This document shows positions 7,098 to 13,942 of a DNA stretch of 18,600 nt, one piece after another. How positions within the stretch are numbered: position 1 is the stretch's first letter; the number at the start of each line of letters is the position of its first letter. Below the pieces are notes generated by a model that made no database searches, was not told the origin of the DNA, and saw only the letters and a list, made by a program, of their open reading frames with translations. Source of the DNA: an uncultured Bacteroidaceae bacterium (GTDB lineage: Bacteria > Bacteroidota > Bacteroidia > Bacteroidales > Bacteroidaceae). The stretch covers positions 1 through 18,600 of the forward strand of contig CAKQYA010000041.1 in assembly GCA_934293005.1 (NCBI GenBank). Direction: 5' to 3'. The translations under genes were made by a program, and so were the position numbers.

Positions 7098-8165
7098 TTA
7101 TTTCTCGAACATCACACTCACCACTGCTTTGGGACGCTTGGGGTCGTTTGTGATTATGAGCACACGTGGCTGAGCTTTCGACATGCCAAGGAATCGAGCA
7201 TCCACTGCCACTTTCATTTTGACGCTTTCCCCTGGCTGCAATTCAGTCTTTTTCAATGTGACGCTGATGGCCTGATTGAATGCCTGTATCTTACTCAACT
7301 TAAGCACGCCATTGCCCTCATTGGCCAACATGACCACACCTGACAATTTCTTTTTCTTGCCCAACACGCCAAGATTAAGCTCTGCAGAAGAAAGGGTGAA
7401 CTTAGGCTGTTTGGCAAAGTGGGCTGCATCCTGCAAGTCAGGAAGAAGCACGGCCGACACTGATATCTCATTGCTGGCACTCACCTTGTCGCCCGAGAAT
7501 CGAGCCAGATACACATTTGTCTGGTTAAGTCCTAAATACTGCAATTTGTCACTATGAAGCGTCAGCTTTATCTTGCCACGCCGACCACGAGCTATCATGG
7601 CTGGCTTATATTCGGCTGTGATATATGAAGGAAGATGCATCAAAGAGGGTGTGTACACATCCTTGCCGCAATTAACCAATTCTATCTCAGCCACAGCAGA
7701 ATCGCCCGACTGTACCTCAGGAAATTCCACAGCACTGGTATTTAGGCGTATGTCATCAATGCTATAAGGATACAGTTCTTCCAGCGTTTTCTTTTCGCCA
7801 TTATGCACTCTTGCCTTCATTCTCAGCCTCACTGGCTCATCACTCGCATTGGTATACACATCAATATACCTGTCCAGATGCCCAAGCAACGCTGCATCAT
7901 AGGTCACACGGATTTCTCCGCGCCCTCCTCTTGCCACAGATCCTTTTGTCCATTCTGAAGTCAAGCATCCACAGCCAGCATCCACTTCATTCACGACAAG
8001 CGGTTCTCTGCCTTTATTGGAAAACCTGAACACAGCCGTTACAGGCCTATGCCATAACGTGGCGCCTGCATCAACAGCATTCTTTTCAAACACAATTCTC
8101 TGTGCATGAGCTCCTGCTGCAGCAAGCAAGCCCATAGCACTTATCATAACGCATCTTTTTATCAT
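7098..8165 (-). CDS. Secreted DUF1573 family protein (Hydin/ASPM-like Ig domains)
   Basis: 355 residues. An N-terminal signal peptide ends at AHA|Q (about residue 21). The following segment has the DUF1573 pattern: FRFSNKGREPLVVNEVDAGCGCLTSEW (46-72), GGRGEIRVTYDA (80-91), then a second region with the same beta-sandwich style (VAEIELVNCGKDVY; RGKIKLTLHSDK) and a third (GVVMLANEGNGVLKLSKI; PGESVKMKVAVDARF). DUF1573 proteins are common secreted or periplasmic proteins in Bacteroidota with no settled function. The cysteines at 65 and 67 are the hallmark of the domain. The gene stands alone on the minus strand, divergent from the GYF-CD225 gene. Confidence 0.85.
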   Translation of the reverse strand: MIKRCVMISAMGLLAAAGAHAQRIVFEKNAVDAGATLWHRPVTAVFRFSNKGREPLVVNEVDAGCGCLTSEWTKGSVARGGRGEIRVTYDAALLGHLDRYIDVYTNASDEPVRLRMKARVHNGEKKTLEELYPYSIDDIRLNTSAVEFPEVQSGDSAVAEIELVNCGKDVYTPSLMHLPSYITAEYKPAMIARGRRGKIKLTLHSDKLQYLGLNQTNVYLARFSGDKVSASNEISVSAVLLPDLQDAAHFAKQPKFTLSSAELNLGVLGKKKKLSGVVMLANEGNGVLKLSKIQAFNQAISVTLKKTELQPGESVKMKVAVDARFLGMSKAQPRVLIITNDPKRPKAVVSVMFEK

Positions 8166-8266
8166 ATTATTGTTCTGCCGCTAAAATATTCACAGCATGG
8201 CAAAGACCCGCTCACATCATTTCAACTGCACCGCTCCTGCCATGCCTCAATCCCTTTTCTTATTTG

Positions 8267-8274
8267 CAAAGATA
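8267..8274 (-). promoter_or_regulatory. Candidate -7 element for the DUF1573 gene
   Basis: CAAAGATA on the plus strand is TATCTTTG on the minus strand, matching TAnnTTTG. It lies about 100 bases before the start codon. The upstream TTTG-like element is not clear. Confidence 0.55.
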
Positions 8275-8420
8275 CAATAAAAATCTCAGACCGTTGCCAT
8301 ATTTACATTTTTTCTATTCCATCAGCATCCTTTTTAAGCATCGCACCATACATCTTATTACTTTTTTTATTATTTTTCAAAAATAAATGGCATTTCATGC
8401 TTGCCTTTATTATTTTTTTG

Positions 8421-8428
8421 TACATTTG
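8421..8428 (+). promoter_or_regulatory. Candidate -7 element for the GYF-CD225/DUF2752 genes
   Basis: TACATTTG matches TAnnTTTG exactly, 98 bases before the start codon, in a T-rich stretch. The upstream element is at best a weak TTGC at 8401-8404. Confidence 0.55.
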
Positions 8429-8526
8429 CACATCGTTTGACGTTTTTTCAATTCTGCATAAACACAGACAGACAACAAAAAACGACACACCACAAATGAC
8501 GACAAACAGCCAAATGCGCAACGCTT

Positions 8527-9060
8527 ATGTATTATTACATCGACAAAGAAGGAAATCAGAAAGGCCCCGTCTCAGCTGAATCGCTGAAAGCCAATGGGGT
8601 GACAGACAACACGCTGGTTTGGAAAGCAGGCATGGAACAGTGGACGCAAGCAAAAGATGTCCCAGAGCTCAGAAGTTTCTTTCACTTGCCACAAACGCCT
8701 CCACCACCTCCAGTGCCTCCAACGCCTCCATCCACTCAAGGATATAGCAAATCGGCAGACAGCAATGCATCTTACAACAAAGCCGCCCAAGCGCAAGCCC
8801 AAACGGCCAGCCCTGCAGAAAAGCCCAAACCCGACAACTATCTCGTTTGGTCCATATTGTGCACTATCTGCTGCTGCACTCCTCTCGGCATCTACTGCAT
8901 CATCTGCTCTTCCCAAGTGGACAGCCTGTACAAAGCAGGCGACTATGAAAAAGCCGCCAAGAAAGCCAATGAGACAAAGACATGCTGCATCGTCGGAGCC
9001 GTGGCTGGAGCCATCGGCAGCACCCTTTATGGCATTTGCTACGCATTGTCAATGTGTTAG
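8527..9060 (+). CDS. GYF-domain / CD225 (dispanin-like) membrane protein
   Basis: 177 residues. Residues 1-50 form a GYF_2 (DUF4339) domain: YYYIDKEGNQKGPVSAESL, then VWKAGMEQWTQAKDVPEL. A proline-rich linker follows (PPPPPVPPTPP, about 58-68), then a polar Ala/Gln-rich stretch. Residues 102-177 match the CD225/dispanin pattern: DNYLVWSILCTICCCTPLG (first hydrophobic segment), the conserved VDSLYKAGDYEKAAKKAN loop, and a second hydrophobic segment with GAIGSTLYG. The C-terminal 70 residues hold ten cysteines. Function in bacteria is unknown; GYF domains bind proline-rich peptides, so the linker could be a self- or partner ligand (inference). The TAG stop lies in the same frame as the next gene. 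Confidence 0.85.
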   Translation: MYYYIDKEGNQKGPVSAESLKANGVTDNTLVWKAGMEQWTQAKDVPELRSFFHLPQTPPPPPVPPTPPSTQGYSKSADSNASYNKAAQAQAQTASPAEKPKPDNYLVWSILCTICCCTPLGIYCIICSSQVDSLYKAGDYEKAAKKANETKTCCIVGAVAGAIGSTLYGICYALSMC

Positions 9061-9096
9061 GCAGGCGAGATTTACCACCAACAGAATTCGACAGAT

Positions 9097-9477
9097 GTGG
9101 CACGGAACAAAACAATATGGATCGCAGGCATTGGGGCCTTTGCCATCATAGCAGTCCTATACATGGCGGACCCCGCCACTACAGCATGGAGCCCCAAATG
9201 CCTCATGCTTTCACTGACAGGATACAAATGCCCCGGATGCGGCATCCAAAGGATGATGCACCATCTCCTGCATGGGGAATTAGCCGCTGCCATCAGATAC
9301 AATTATTTTGCCGCGCTCATCATGCCTTTCCTCATCATGCTTGGCTTAGGACTCATATTTCCTGACTCACGCATGGGAAGATTCTCAAACAGGTATATCG
9401 CAAACAAATATACGGCATTCTCTTACATCACGCTATACATCGCATGGTGGATTGCAAGAAACGTCCTCAATATTTAG
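9097..9477 (+). CDS. DUF2752 small membrane protein
   Basis: 126 residues from a GTG start, the first plausible start after the upstream TAG; an exact start is uncertain because no clear ribosome-binding site is present. DUF2752 hallmark: KCPGCGIQRMMHHLLHGELAAAIRYN (44-69) with the CPxCGxxR box. Hydrophobic segments lie at about 7-24, 70-88 and 108-122, giving a small inner-membrane protein. It starts 36 bases after the GYF-CD225 stop and in the same reading frame, so the two are almost certainly co-transcribed and possibly translationally coupled. The function of the family is unknown; the two cysteines suggest metal or redox chemistry (inference). Confidence 0.82.
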   Translation: MARNKTIWIAGIGAFAIIAVLYMADPATTAWSPKCLMLSLTGYKCPGCGIQRMMHHLLHGELAAAIRYNYFAALIMPFLIMLGLGLIFPDSRMGRFSNRYIANKYTAFSYITLYIAWWIARNVLNI

Positions 9478-9578
9478 AATCATGTGTTTTCACGAAACAC
9501 AAGCAGCATCGCCATATTGCTTAATCACTGATTATCATCAAAAACAATATTTAACAACAACTTTTAAAACGTATTTCT

Positions 9579-9878
9579 ATGACTTTCTTTGAATCTATCA
9601 AGACATGCTTCTCAAAGTATGCATCATTCGAGGGCCGAGCTTCACGTTCGGAGTACTGGTGGTTCTATCTTGCAGTGTTCCTCTGCTGCTACATCCCAGG
9701 CCTCAACATCATCATCTCTGTCGGCACAATCCTACCGATACTCGCCGCAGGAGTTCGTCGCCTTCATGACACCAACCATTGTGGATGGTGGATTCTATGC
9801 CCTATCTACAACCTGATTCTCTTCGCAACTCCTGGAGATAAAGATGCTAACGAATATGGAGATCCTGTAACCGACTAA
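9579..9878 (+). CDS. DUF805 small membrane protein
   Basis: 99 residues. Hallmarks of DUF805: FEGRASRSEYWWF (17-29) near the N-terminus and GVRRLHDTNHCGWWIL (58-73) after the first helices. Hydrophobic segments are at about 27-57 (two closely spaced helices) and 70-84, ending in a charged tail that contains GDKDANEYGDP, also typical. It is 101 bases after DUF2752; a small inverted repeat (TGTGTTT/AAACACA, 9483-9501) lies in the gap, and a separate promoter is not visible. Function unknown. It is the third small membrane gene in a row. Confidence 0.88.
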   Translation: MTFFESIKTCFSKYASFEGRASRSEYWWFYLAVFLCCYIPGLNIIISVGTILPILAAGVRRLHDTNHCGWWILCPIYNLILFATPGDKDANEYGDPVTD

Positions 9879-9895
9879 GGCATCCACCCTCATCA

Positions 9896-9923
9896 AATCC
9901 AAATCGGTAATCAGATTTGGATT
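9896..9923. repeat. CCAAATC-type inverted repeat
   Basis: AATCCAAATC (9896-9905) and GATTTGGATT (9914-9923) pair perfectly around an 8-base loop. Its sequence relates it to the inverted repeats at 11322-11526 and 17164-17199. Confidence 0.7.
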
Positions 9924-9939
9924 AAACATAAAGAAAAGC

Positions 9940-9982
9940 ATAGCAGCCTATTGTCAGCACAAGGACATAGGCTGCTATTTTT
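9940..9982 (+). terminator. Terminator of the DUF805 gene or small-membrane gene cluster
   Basis: A perfect 12-bp stem (ATAGCAGCCTAT at 9940-9951 with 9967-9978) with a 15-base loop is followed by a T-run to 9982. It lies about 60 bases after the DUF805 stop codon. Confidence 0.8.
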
Positions 9983-10008
9983 GCGCTCACAAGAATGGAT
10001 TTGCTCTA

Positions 10009-10122
10009 TCCAAAATCAGTCATCAGTACATTGATGGTTATTCTTTTCAATTCTTGTCAACGTTTAGCCCAAATTGTTTTCATCCTATGTGCGTATGATA
10101 ACAAAGGTCATGAAAACAATTT
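10009..10122. repeat. Degenerate palindromic intergenic element
   Basis: The core is a perfect 13-bp inverted repeat, AAATTGTTTTCAT (10071-10083) with its complement at 10110-10122. The left flank (10009-10059) resembles the left arm of the element at 11322-11526, including a 17-base segment at 10043-10059 that matches 11380-11396 at 16 positions. The right outer arm is not recognisable. Confidence 0.55.
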
Positions 10123-10155
10123 ACCCGTCAAAAAAGGATAGTAAGGATACTTTGT

Positions 10156-10175
10156 AAAGTATTACGTAATACTTT
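10156..10175. repeat. Perfect 20-base palindrome
   Basis: AAAGTATTACGTAATACTTT is its own reverse complement and is followed by three more T. It could be a protein-binding site or part of a terminator; no gene start is close by. Confidence 0.6.
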
Positions 10176-10193
10176 TTTATGGGTGTTGCATGC

Positions 10194-10228
10194 AAAAAAA
10201 AGAGAGACTGTAAAAAAGCCTCTCTTTT
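10194..10228 (-). terminator. Terminator of the second tRNA-Gln
   Basis: On the minus strand, AAAAGAGAG and CTCTCTTTT (10220-10228 with 10198-10206) form a 9-bp stem followed by a T-run (10194-10197). It resembles the terminator of the first tRNA-Gln locus. Confidence 0.75.
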
Positions 10229-10232
10229 ATAG

Positions 10233-10303
10233 TTGGGATACCCGGACTCGAACCAGGAAAAACAGGACCAGAATCTGTTGTGTTACCATTACACCATATC
10301 CCA
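10233..10303 (-). tRNA. tRNA-Gln (anticodon CTG), second identical copy
   Basis: The minus strand carries the same 71 bases as 475-545 with no difference, including the CTG anticodon and the A-C mismatch in the anticodon stem. Acceptor arms are at 10297-10303 and 10234-10240, and the discriminator base is at 10233. The promoter and part of the leader are also similar to the first copy. Confidence 0.95.
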
Positions 10304-10353
10304 ATTTTCTTCCAGCAATTCACATCAAGCACCCCTTGTTCAGAATTGCGATG

Positions 10354-10384
10354 CAAAGGTAGTGCTTTTTCGTCAACCAACCAA
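10354..10384 (-). promoter_or_regulatory. Promoter of the second tRNA-Gln
   Basis: On the minus strand TACCTTTG (10354-10361) follows TTGG (10381-10384) at 19 bases. The -7 box and the bases right after it (TACCTTTGCATCGCA) are identical to the first tRNA-Gln promoter. Confidence 0.75.
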
Positions 10385-10455
10385 GAGATTCACTCTTTTT
10401 TTTCATATCAGTGATGATTTTTATCATTCTTAGCATTATTGACATAATAAATCCG

Positions 10456-10463
10456 TACATTTG
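10456..10463 (+). promoter_or_regulatory. Candidate -7 element for surE
   Basis: TACATTTG matches TAnnTTTG and lies 35 bases before the surE ATG. No convincing TTTG is present 19-21 bases upstream. Confidence 0.6.
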
Positions 10464-10498
10464 TAAGCGATTCATAAACGAAAAGACAAACATCACAC

Positions 10499-11284
10499 AT
10501 GGACAAACTGATATTCATTAGCAACGACGACGGTTTCGCCGCAGAAGGCTTAAACCAGTTGGCTGAGATGATGAGACAATATGGCGATGTGTTTGTGGTG
10601 GCTCCAGACAGCGGACGCAGCGGAGCGAGCATGAGCATAAGCAGCCACACCCCCGTAAAGAACAAACTAATTAAACAAGAGCCTGGCACAGACAGCACAG
10701 GAAGCCTAACAGTGTGGGCTTGCACAGGCACGCCGAACGACTGCACAAAGATGGCATTTGAAGTTTTGCTGCCACGACATGCAGACCTTGTGATTGGAGG
10801 CATCAACCATGGCGACAACTGCGCTGTCAACGCCCACTACTCTGGCACCATGTCGATTGCCCTGGAGGGATGCATAAAGAGAGTGCCTTCCATAGCCTTC
10901 TCCAGCGGGAAGATTGACGCAGACGCCGATTTCTCTTATATGAGAGAATGCGTGTGCAGCATTGTGGAGACGGTGCTCAGAGAAGGACTGCCTACAGGCG
11001 TATGCCTCAACGTAAACGTACCTGACGTGCAGACTGTCAAAGGCATCAAGGTATGCAAAATGGGATTGGGCGAATGGCATGAAGAATGGCAAGAGCGTGA
11101 ACACCCGAGAGGTGGCAGATACTACTGGATTGCAGGCTACTATGCTCCATACGACACGGACGACACCGACAGCGACACATGGGCCTTCGAACACGGCTAT
11201 GCTGCAGTCACGCCTATACAACTCGACATGACCGCTTACTCTTACAAAGACAAGCTTGCCAACATACTGGAAAAAGAAGCGTGA
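10499..11284 (+). CDS. surE: 5'/3'-nucleotidase SurE
   Basis: 261 residues, cytoplasmic, normal family length. SurE is a metal-dependent phosphatase acting on nucleoside monophosphates, linked to stationary-phase survival in other bacteria. The sequence begins with the family's IFISNDDGFAAEGL motif holding metal ligands Asp10 and Asp11. VVAPDSGRSGAS (33-44) gives Ser41, GTPNDC is at 77-82, GGINHGDN (100-107) gives Asn103, and YSGTMSIALEG (114-124) follows. The ATG is preceded by a promoter box 35 bases upstream. In Bacteroidota surE is often found next to lpxB, as here, but the two are separated by a large palindromic element, so joint transcription is not certain. Confidence 0.95.
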   Translation: MDKLIFISNDDGFAAEGLNQLAEMMRQYGDVFVVAPDSGRSGASMSISSHTPVKNKLIKQEPGTDSTGSLTVWACTGTPNDCTKMAFEVLLPRHADLVIGGINHGDNCAVNAHYSGTMSIALEGCIKRVPSIAFSSGKIDADADFSYMRECVCSIVETVLREGLPTGVCLNVNVPDVQTVKGIKVCKMGLGEWHEEWQEREHPRGGRYYWIAGYYAPYDTDDTDSDTWAFEHGYAAVTPIQLDMTAYSYKDKLANILEKEA

Positions 11285-11321
11285 CAAAGAGCATGGAAGA
11301 AGCATAAGAAGAGCGCGCTCA

Positions 11322-11526
11322 TTTTAACCCAAATCGATCATTAGACCGAAACAGGGAAATTTTCAGAACATTATTGCTTCTTTTCAACTCTTGTCAGAGT
11401 TTCTTTCGGCATCTTGCTTCCATTTGCGTTTCGACATAGCCCGCTATGCCTTCAACGCAAATGTCGCAACCTGCTCGAAACAAACACTAACAAAATTTAA
11501 AATCTAATGACCGATTTAGGTTTAAT
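11322..11526. repeat. About 205-base imperfect palindromic element between surE and lpxB
   Basis: Nested inverted repeats share one centre near 11441-11442: CATAGC/GCTATG (11435-11440 with 11443-11448), CATTTGCGTT with its complement (11421-11430 with 11454-11463), a less perfect 25-base arm (11393-11417 with 11466-11491), and outer arms (11322-11345 with 11503-11526). The left side carries about 36 unpaired bases (11346-11392 against 11492-11502). The 308-base gap 11285-11592 holds no gene besides this. It could act as a structured terminator, a mobile palindromic repeat or both. Confidence 0.75.
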
Positions 11527-11592
11527 ATAACATCAAAGCTGGCCACTTCCACATTAGCATGCGCCAGTTCAGCATACACTCACCCTAAGCAA

Positions 11593-12702
11593 ATGAAATA
11601 CTACATCATAGCAGGAGAAGCCTCGGGAGACCTTCACGCTTCCAACCTCATGAAAGCTATAAAGCAGGAGGACAGCCAATGGGAGTTTCGTTTTTATGGC
11701 GGAGAAAAAATGGCCGCCGTTGGCGGCACGCTTGTGAAACACTACAGCGAGTTGGCCTACATGGGATTCTTTCCTGTGCTGATGCACCTGCCGACAATAT
11801 TGAAAAACATGTCGCTATGCAAAGCTGACATAGCGCAATGGCATCCCGATGTGATCATCCTTGTAGACTACCCAGGCTTTAACCTTGAAATAGCGCAATA
11901 TGTGCACAAGCACCGCATATGCAAAGTGTTCTATTACATCAGCCCCAAGATATGGGCTTGGAAGGAGCACCGCATAAAGAACATACGCCGCGATGTGGAC
12001 GAACTTTTCTCCATTCTTCCTTTCGAAAAGGAATGGTTCGCCAAGCGCCAATTCCCCATTCATTATGTAGGCAACCCATGCGTAGACGCTATAGCAGAGG
12101 CAACACAAGACCTTCCGCATGCAGAAACAAAACGGCAAATAGCGATCTTGGCAGGCAGCCGCAAGCAAGAAATCAAAGACAACCTGCGCACCATGATTGA
12201 AGCCGCATCGACATTCACCAACTACCGCCTGGTCATAGCAGGCGCTCCAAACATAGACCGCAGCTACTACAACAAGCACATTCCCGATGGAGCAGAAGTG
12301 GACATACGCTTTGGCGAGACATATAGCATATTACGTGAATCGGCAGCCGCCCTTGTCACTTCGGGCACAGCAACATTGGAAACAGCCATACTCAGCATTC
12401 CACAAATAGTATGCTACTACATTCCAGCAGGCAAACTGGTCAATTGGCTCAGAAAGAAATTTCTAAAAGTGAAATACATATCATTAGTCAACCTTGTGGC
12501 TGATGCGCCAATAGTAGAAGAACTCGTGGCCGACCGAATGAATGCACAAAACATCACGAAACACCTGCAAGATATACTTCCAGGAGGATCCAAAAGACAA
12601 AAGATGCTCGATGACTACAAACACATGAACACCATACTTGGAGGCGCAGGAGCAAGCACAAGAGCCGCACAAGCAATGGTTTCCATCCTCAAAGGCATAT
12701 AG
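11593..12702 (+). CDS. lpxB: Lipid-A-disaccharide synthase
   Basis: 369 residues. LpxB is a peripheral inner-membrane GT-B glycosyltransferase (family GT19) that joins UDP-diacylglucosamine and lipid X into the lipid A disaccharide. Landmarks: IIAGEASGDLHASNLM at the N-terminus (GEASGD 8-13), FYGGEKMAAVGG, YMGFFPVL, DYPGFN, YYISPKIWAWKEHR in the middle, YVGNPCVD, LAGSRKQEI (usually PGSR) and the donor-site signature TSGTATLETA. Its ATG has no strong Shine-Dalgarno and I see no convincing promoter between the palindromic element and the start. A small gene follows after 42 bases. Confidence 0.96.
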   Translation: MKYYIIAGEASGDLHASNLMKAIKQEDSQWEFRFYGGEKMAAVGGTLVKHYSELAYMGFFPVLMHLPTILKNMSLCKADIAQWHPDVIILVDYPGFNLEIAQYVHKHRICKVFYYISPKIWAWKEHRIKNIRRDVDELFSILPFEKEWFAKRQFPIHYVGNPCVDAIAEATQDLPHAETKRQIAILAGSRKQEIKDNLRTMIEAASTFTNYRLVIAGAPNIDRSYYNKHIPDGAEVDIRFGETYSILRESAAALVTSGTATLETAILSIPQIVCYYIPAGKLVNWLRKKFLKVKYISLVNLVADAPIVEELVADRMNAQNITKHLQDILPGGSKRQKMLDDYKHMNTILGGAGASTRAAQAMVSILKGI

Positions 12703-12744
12703 CCACACACTTTCAAACAACCATAACTAAAGAATGGCAATAAC

Positions 12745-12993
12745 ATGACATACAAACCACAATACACTAAAGAAGAAGTTGCTGAACTTGTAAACTGGTT
12801 CAACACACACAAGTGCGAGCAAGACATCGACCTTGGATCTGGCATACACATAACGAACCTTGACATGACTGTGACCCAACTCTCATACATTGCCCAAGAG
12901 CACAATGACAGTCCCGTCTTCTCCGGACAAGTGTGCATGCTTTTCAGAATAAGGGACGAAATAATCAAACAACACAAGATCATCGAGGGCTGA
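12745..12993 (+). CDS. Small hypothetical protein (possibly DUF6965-like)
   Basis: 82 residues, acidic to neutral, no signal or membrane segment. The pattern DLGSGIHITNLDMTVTQLSY, then SPVFSGQVCMLFRIRDEI, recalls the small Bacteroidota family DUF6965 (LxxGxxItDlxxfvxxh...), but I make that link from memory and it is weak. It is on the same strand as lpxB, 42 bases downstream, and convergent with rsmA, so it is probably the last gene of the lpxB transcript. A short hairpin, ATGGGC/GCCCAT at 12997-13015, follows directly and may help end both transcripts. Confidence 0.7.
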   Translation: MTYKPQYTKEEVAELVNWFNTHKCEQDIDLGSGIHITNLDMTVTQLSYIAQEHNDSPVFSGQVCMLFRIRDEIIKQHKIIEG

Positions 12994-12996
12994 CGC

Positions 12997-13015
12997 ATGG
13001 GCCATTTTAGCCCAT
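12997..13015. terminator. Weak hairpin between convergent genes
   Basis: ATGGGC (12997-13002) pairs with GCCCAT (13010-13015) around a 7-base loop, in the 44 bases between two convergent stop codons. The short stem and lack of a T-run keep the call tentative. Confidence 0.35.
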
Positions 13016-13037
13016 ATCAGCACATCACAAGATGCAT

Positions 13038-13823
13038 CTACTTTGGCAAATGCTCACTGACCTTATTTGTCAAGTCAATATATTCCTGCACGGACAGCTG
13101 CTCTGGGCGATTGGTAAAGAGAGAGTCTGCCAACATAGGCGAATCTTTTCCCAATATCTGCTTCATGCCATTATGCATCATCTTGCGGCGCATAGTGAAG
13201 ACCGTCTTGACAATGCGGCGAAAAAGTTTCTCATCACATCCAAGCTCCGCCTTGCTGTTGCGTGTCAAGCGAATGACAGCACTCTTCACCTTGGGCGGTG
13301 GATTGAAAACATTCTCATCCACCGTGAAAAGATACTCAACATCATACCATGCCTGTATCAACACACTCAGCACTCCATACGACTTTGTGCCAGGCTTGGC
13401 TGCCATGCGTTCAGCCACTTCCTTCTGAATCATGCCTGTGCAGCACGGTATAAGGTCACGGTTTTCCACCATCTTGAAGAATATCTGCGAGGATATGTTG
13501 TACGGATAGTTGCCAGTAAGCACAAACGGACGCCCGTCAAAGACATCATGCAGATTCATCTTTAAAAAGTCGCCTTCAATGATATTGTCACCCAACTGAG
13601 GGAAATGCTCATGAAGATATGGCACAGAATCGAAATCTATTTCCACGACCTTGAACTCTCGCTCTTTAGGGATTATATACTGTGTTAGCACTCCCATGCC
13701 AGGGCCGACCTCGAGCACAGGGATGCCTGGGCAAGCATCAACGGTGTCGGCTATGCGATGTGCCACATTGAGGTCTGTCAGAAAGTGCTGCCCGAGGAAT
13801 TTCTTTGGTTTTACACTGTTCAC
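13038..13823 (-). CDS. rsmA: 16S rRNA dimethyladenosine transferase RsmA/KsgA
   Basis: 261 residues, cytoplasmic. RsmA dimethylates two adjacent adenosines in the 3' terminal hairpin of 16S rRNA with S-adenosylmethionine, a late 30S assembly checkpoint. Visible: KKFLGQHFL (7-15), SAM motif I LEVGPGMGVLT (37-47), acidic loop VVEIDFDS (59-66), IIEGDFL (81-87) and the catalytic motif GNYPYNISS (104-112; many phyla have NLPY). The C-terminal part contains VFNPPPKVKSAVIRL and a helical rRNA-binding region. It is divergent from the membrane protein gene at 14022. A minus-strand promoter at 14003-14033 would give a leader of about 170 bases. Confidence 0.96.
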   Translation of the reverse strand: MNSVKPKKFLGQHFLTDLNVAHRIADTVDACPGIPVLEVGPGMGVLTQYIIPKEREFKVVEIDFDSVPYLHEHFPQLGDNIIEGDFLKMNLHDVFDGRPFVLTGNYPYNISSQIFFKMVENRDLIPCCTGMIQKEVAERMAAKPGTKSYGVLSVLIQAWYDVEYLFTVDENVFNPPPKVKSAVIRLTRNSKAELGCDEKLFRRIVKTVFTMRRKMMHNGMKQILGKDSPMLADSLFTNRPEQLSVQEYIDLTNKVSEHLPK

Positions 13824-13868
13824 GAAGAAAAATCTGTTTATGTAGATTATACTTATGAATTATTTTCG

Positions 13869-13876
13869 TACCTTTG
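13869..13876 (+). promoter_or_regulatory. Candidate -7 element for the membrane protein gene at 14022
   Basis: TACCTTTG matches TAnnTTTG on the plus strand, about 145 bases before the start codon. The upstream TTTG element is absent, so the call is moderate. Confidence 0.45.
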
Positions 13877-13942
13877 CCTTTACGAACACTCCGCCCTACT
13901 GTCAAACACAGCAAAAAGCAGAGCACGCACAGCTGATGCGGC

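Larger units (their letters stand above)
8166..8526. promoter_or_regulatory. Divergent intergenic region between the DUF1573 and GYF-CD225 genes
   Basis: 361 AT-rich bases with no gene I can support. It holds the two outward promoters listed separately. I see no riboswitch-like or repeat structure in it. Confidence 0.6.
9879..10232. repeat. Non-coding palindrome-rich stretch after the DUF805 gene
   Basis: No gene seen. In order it holds a hairpin of the CCAAATC family (9896-9923), a terminator (9940-9982), a degenerate member of the palindromic element family (10009-10122), a perfect 20-base palindrome (10156-10175) and the tRNA terminator. Confidence 0.65.

Noticed and set aside
8527..9477. 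TAG recoding (pyrrolysine or suppressor readthrough) joining GYF-CD225 and DUF2752
   Set aside because: The CD225 tail ends at a natural place, TAG is not known to be recoded in such chromosomes, and no supporting gene is seen; kept only as an observation of shared frame.
13032..13565. 177-codon plus-strand open frame opposite rsmA
   Set aside because: Antisense to a complete rsmA; composition and lack of motifs indicate a shadow.
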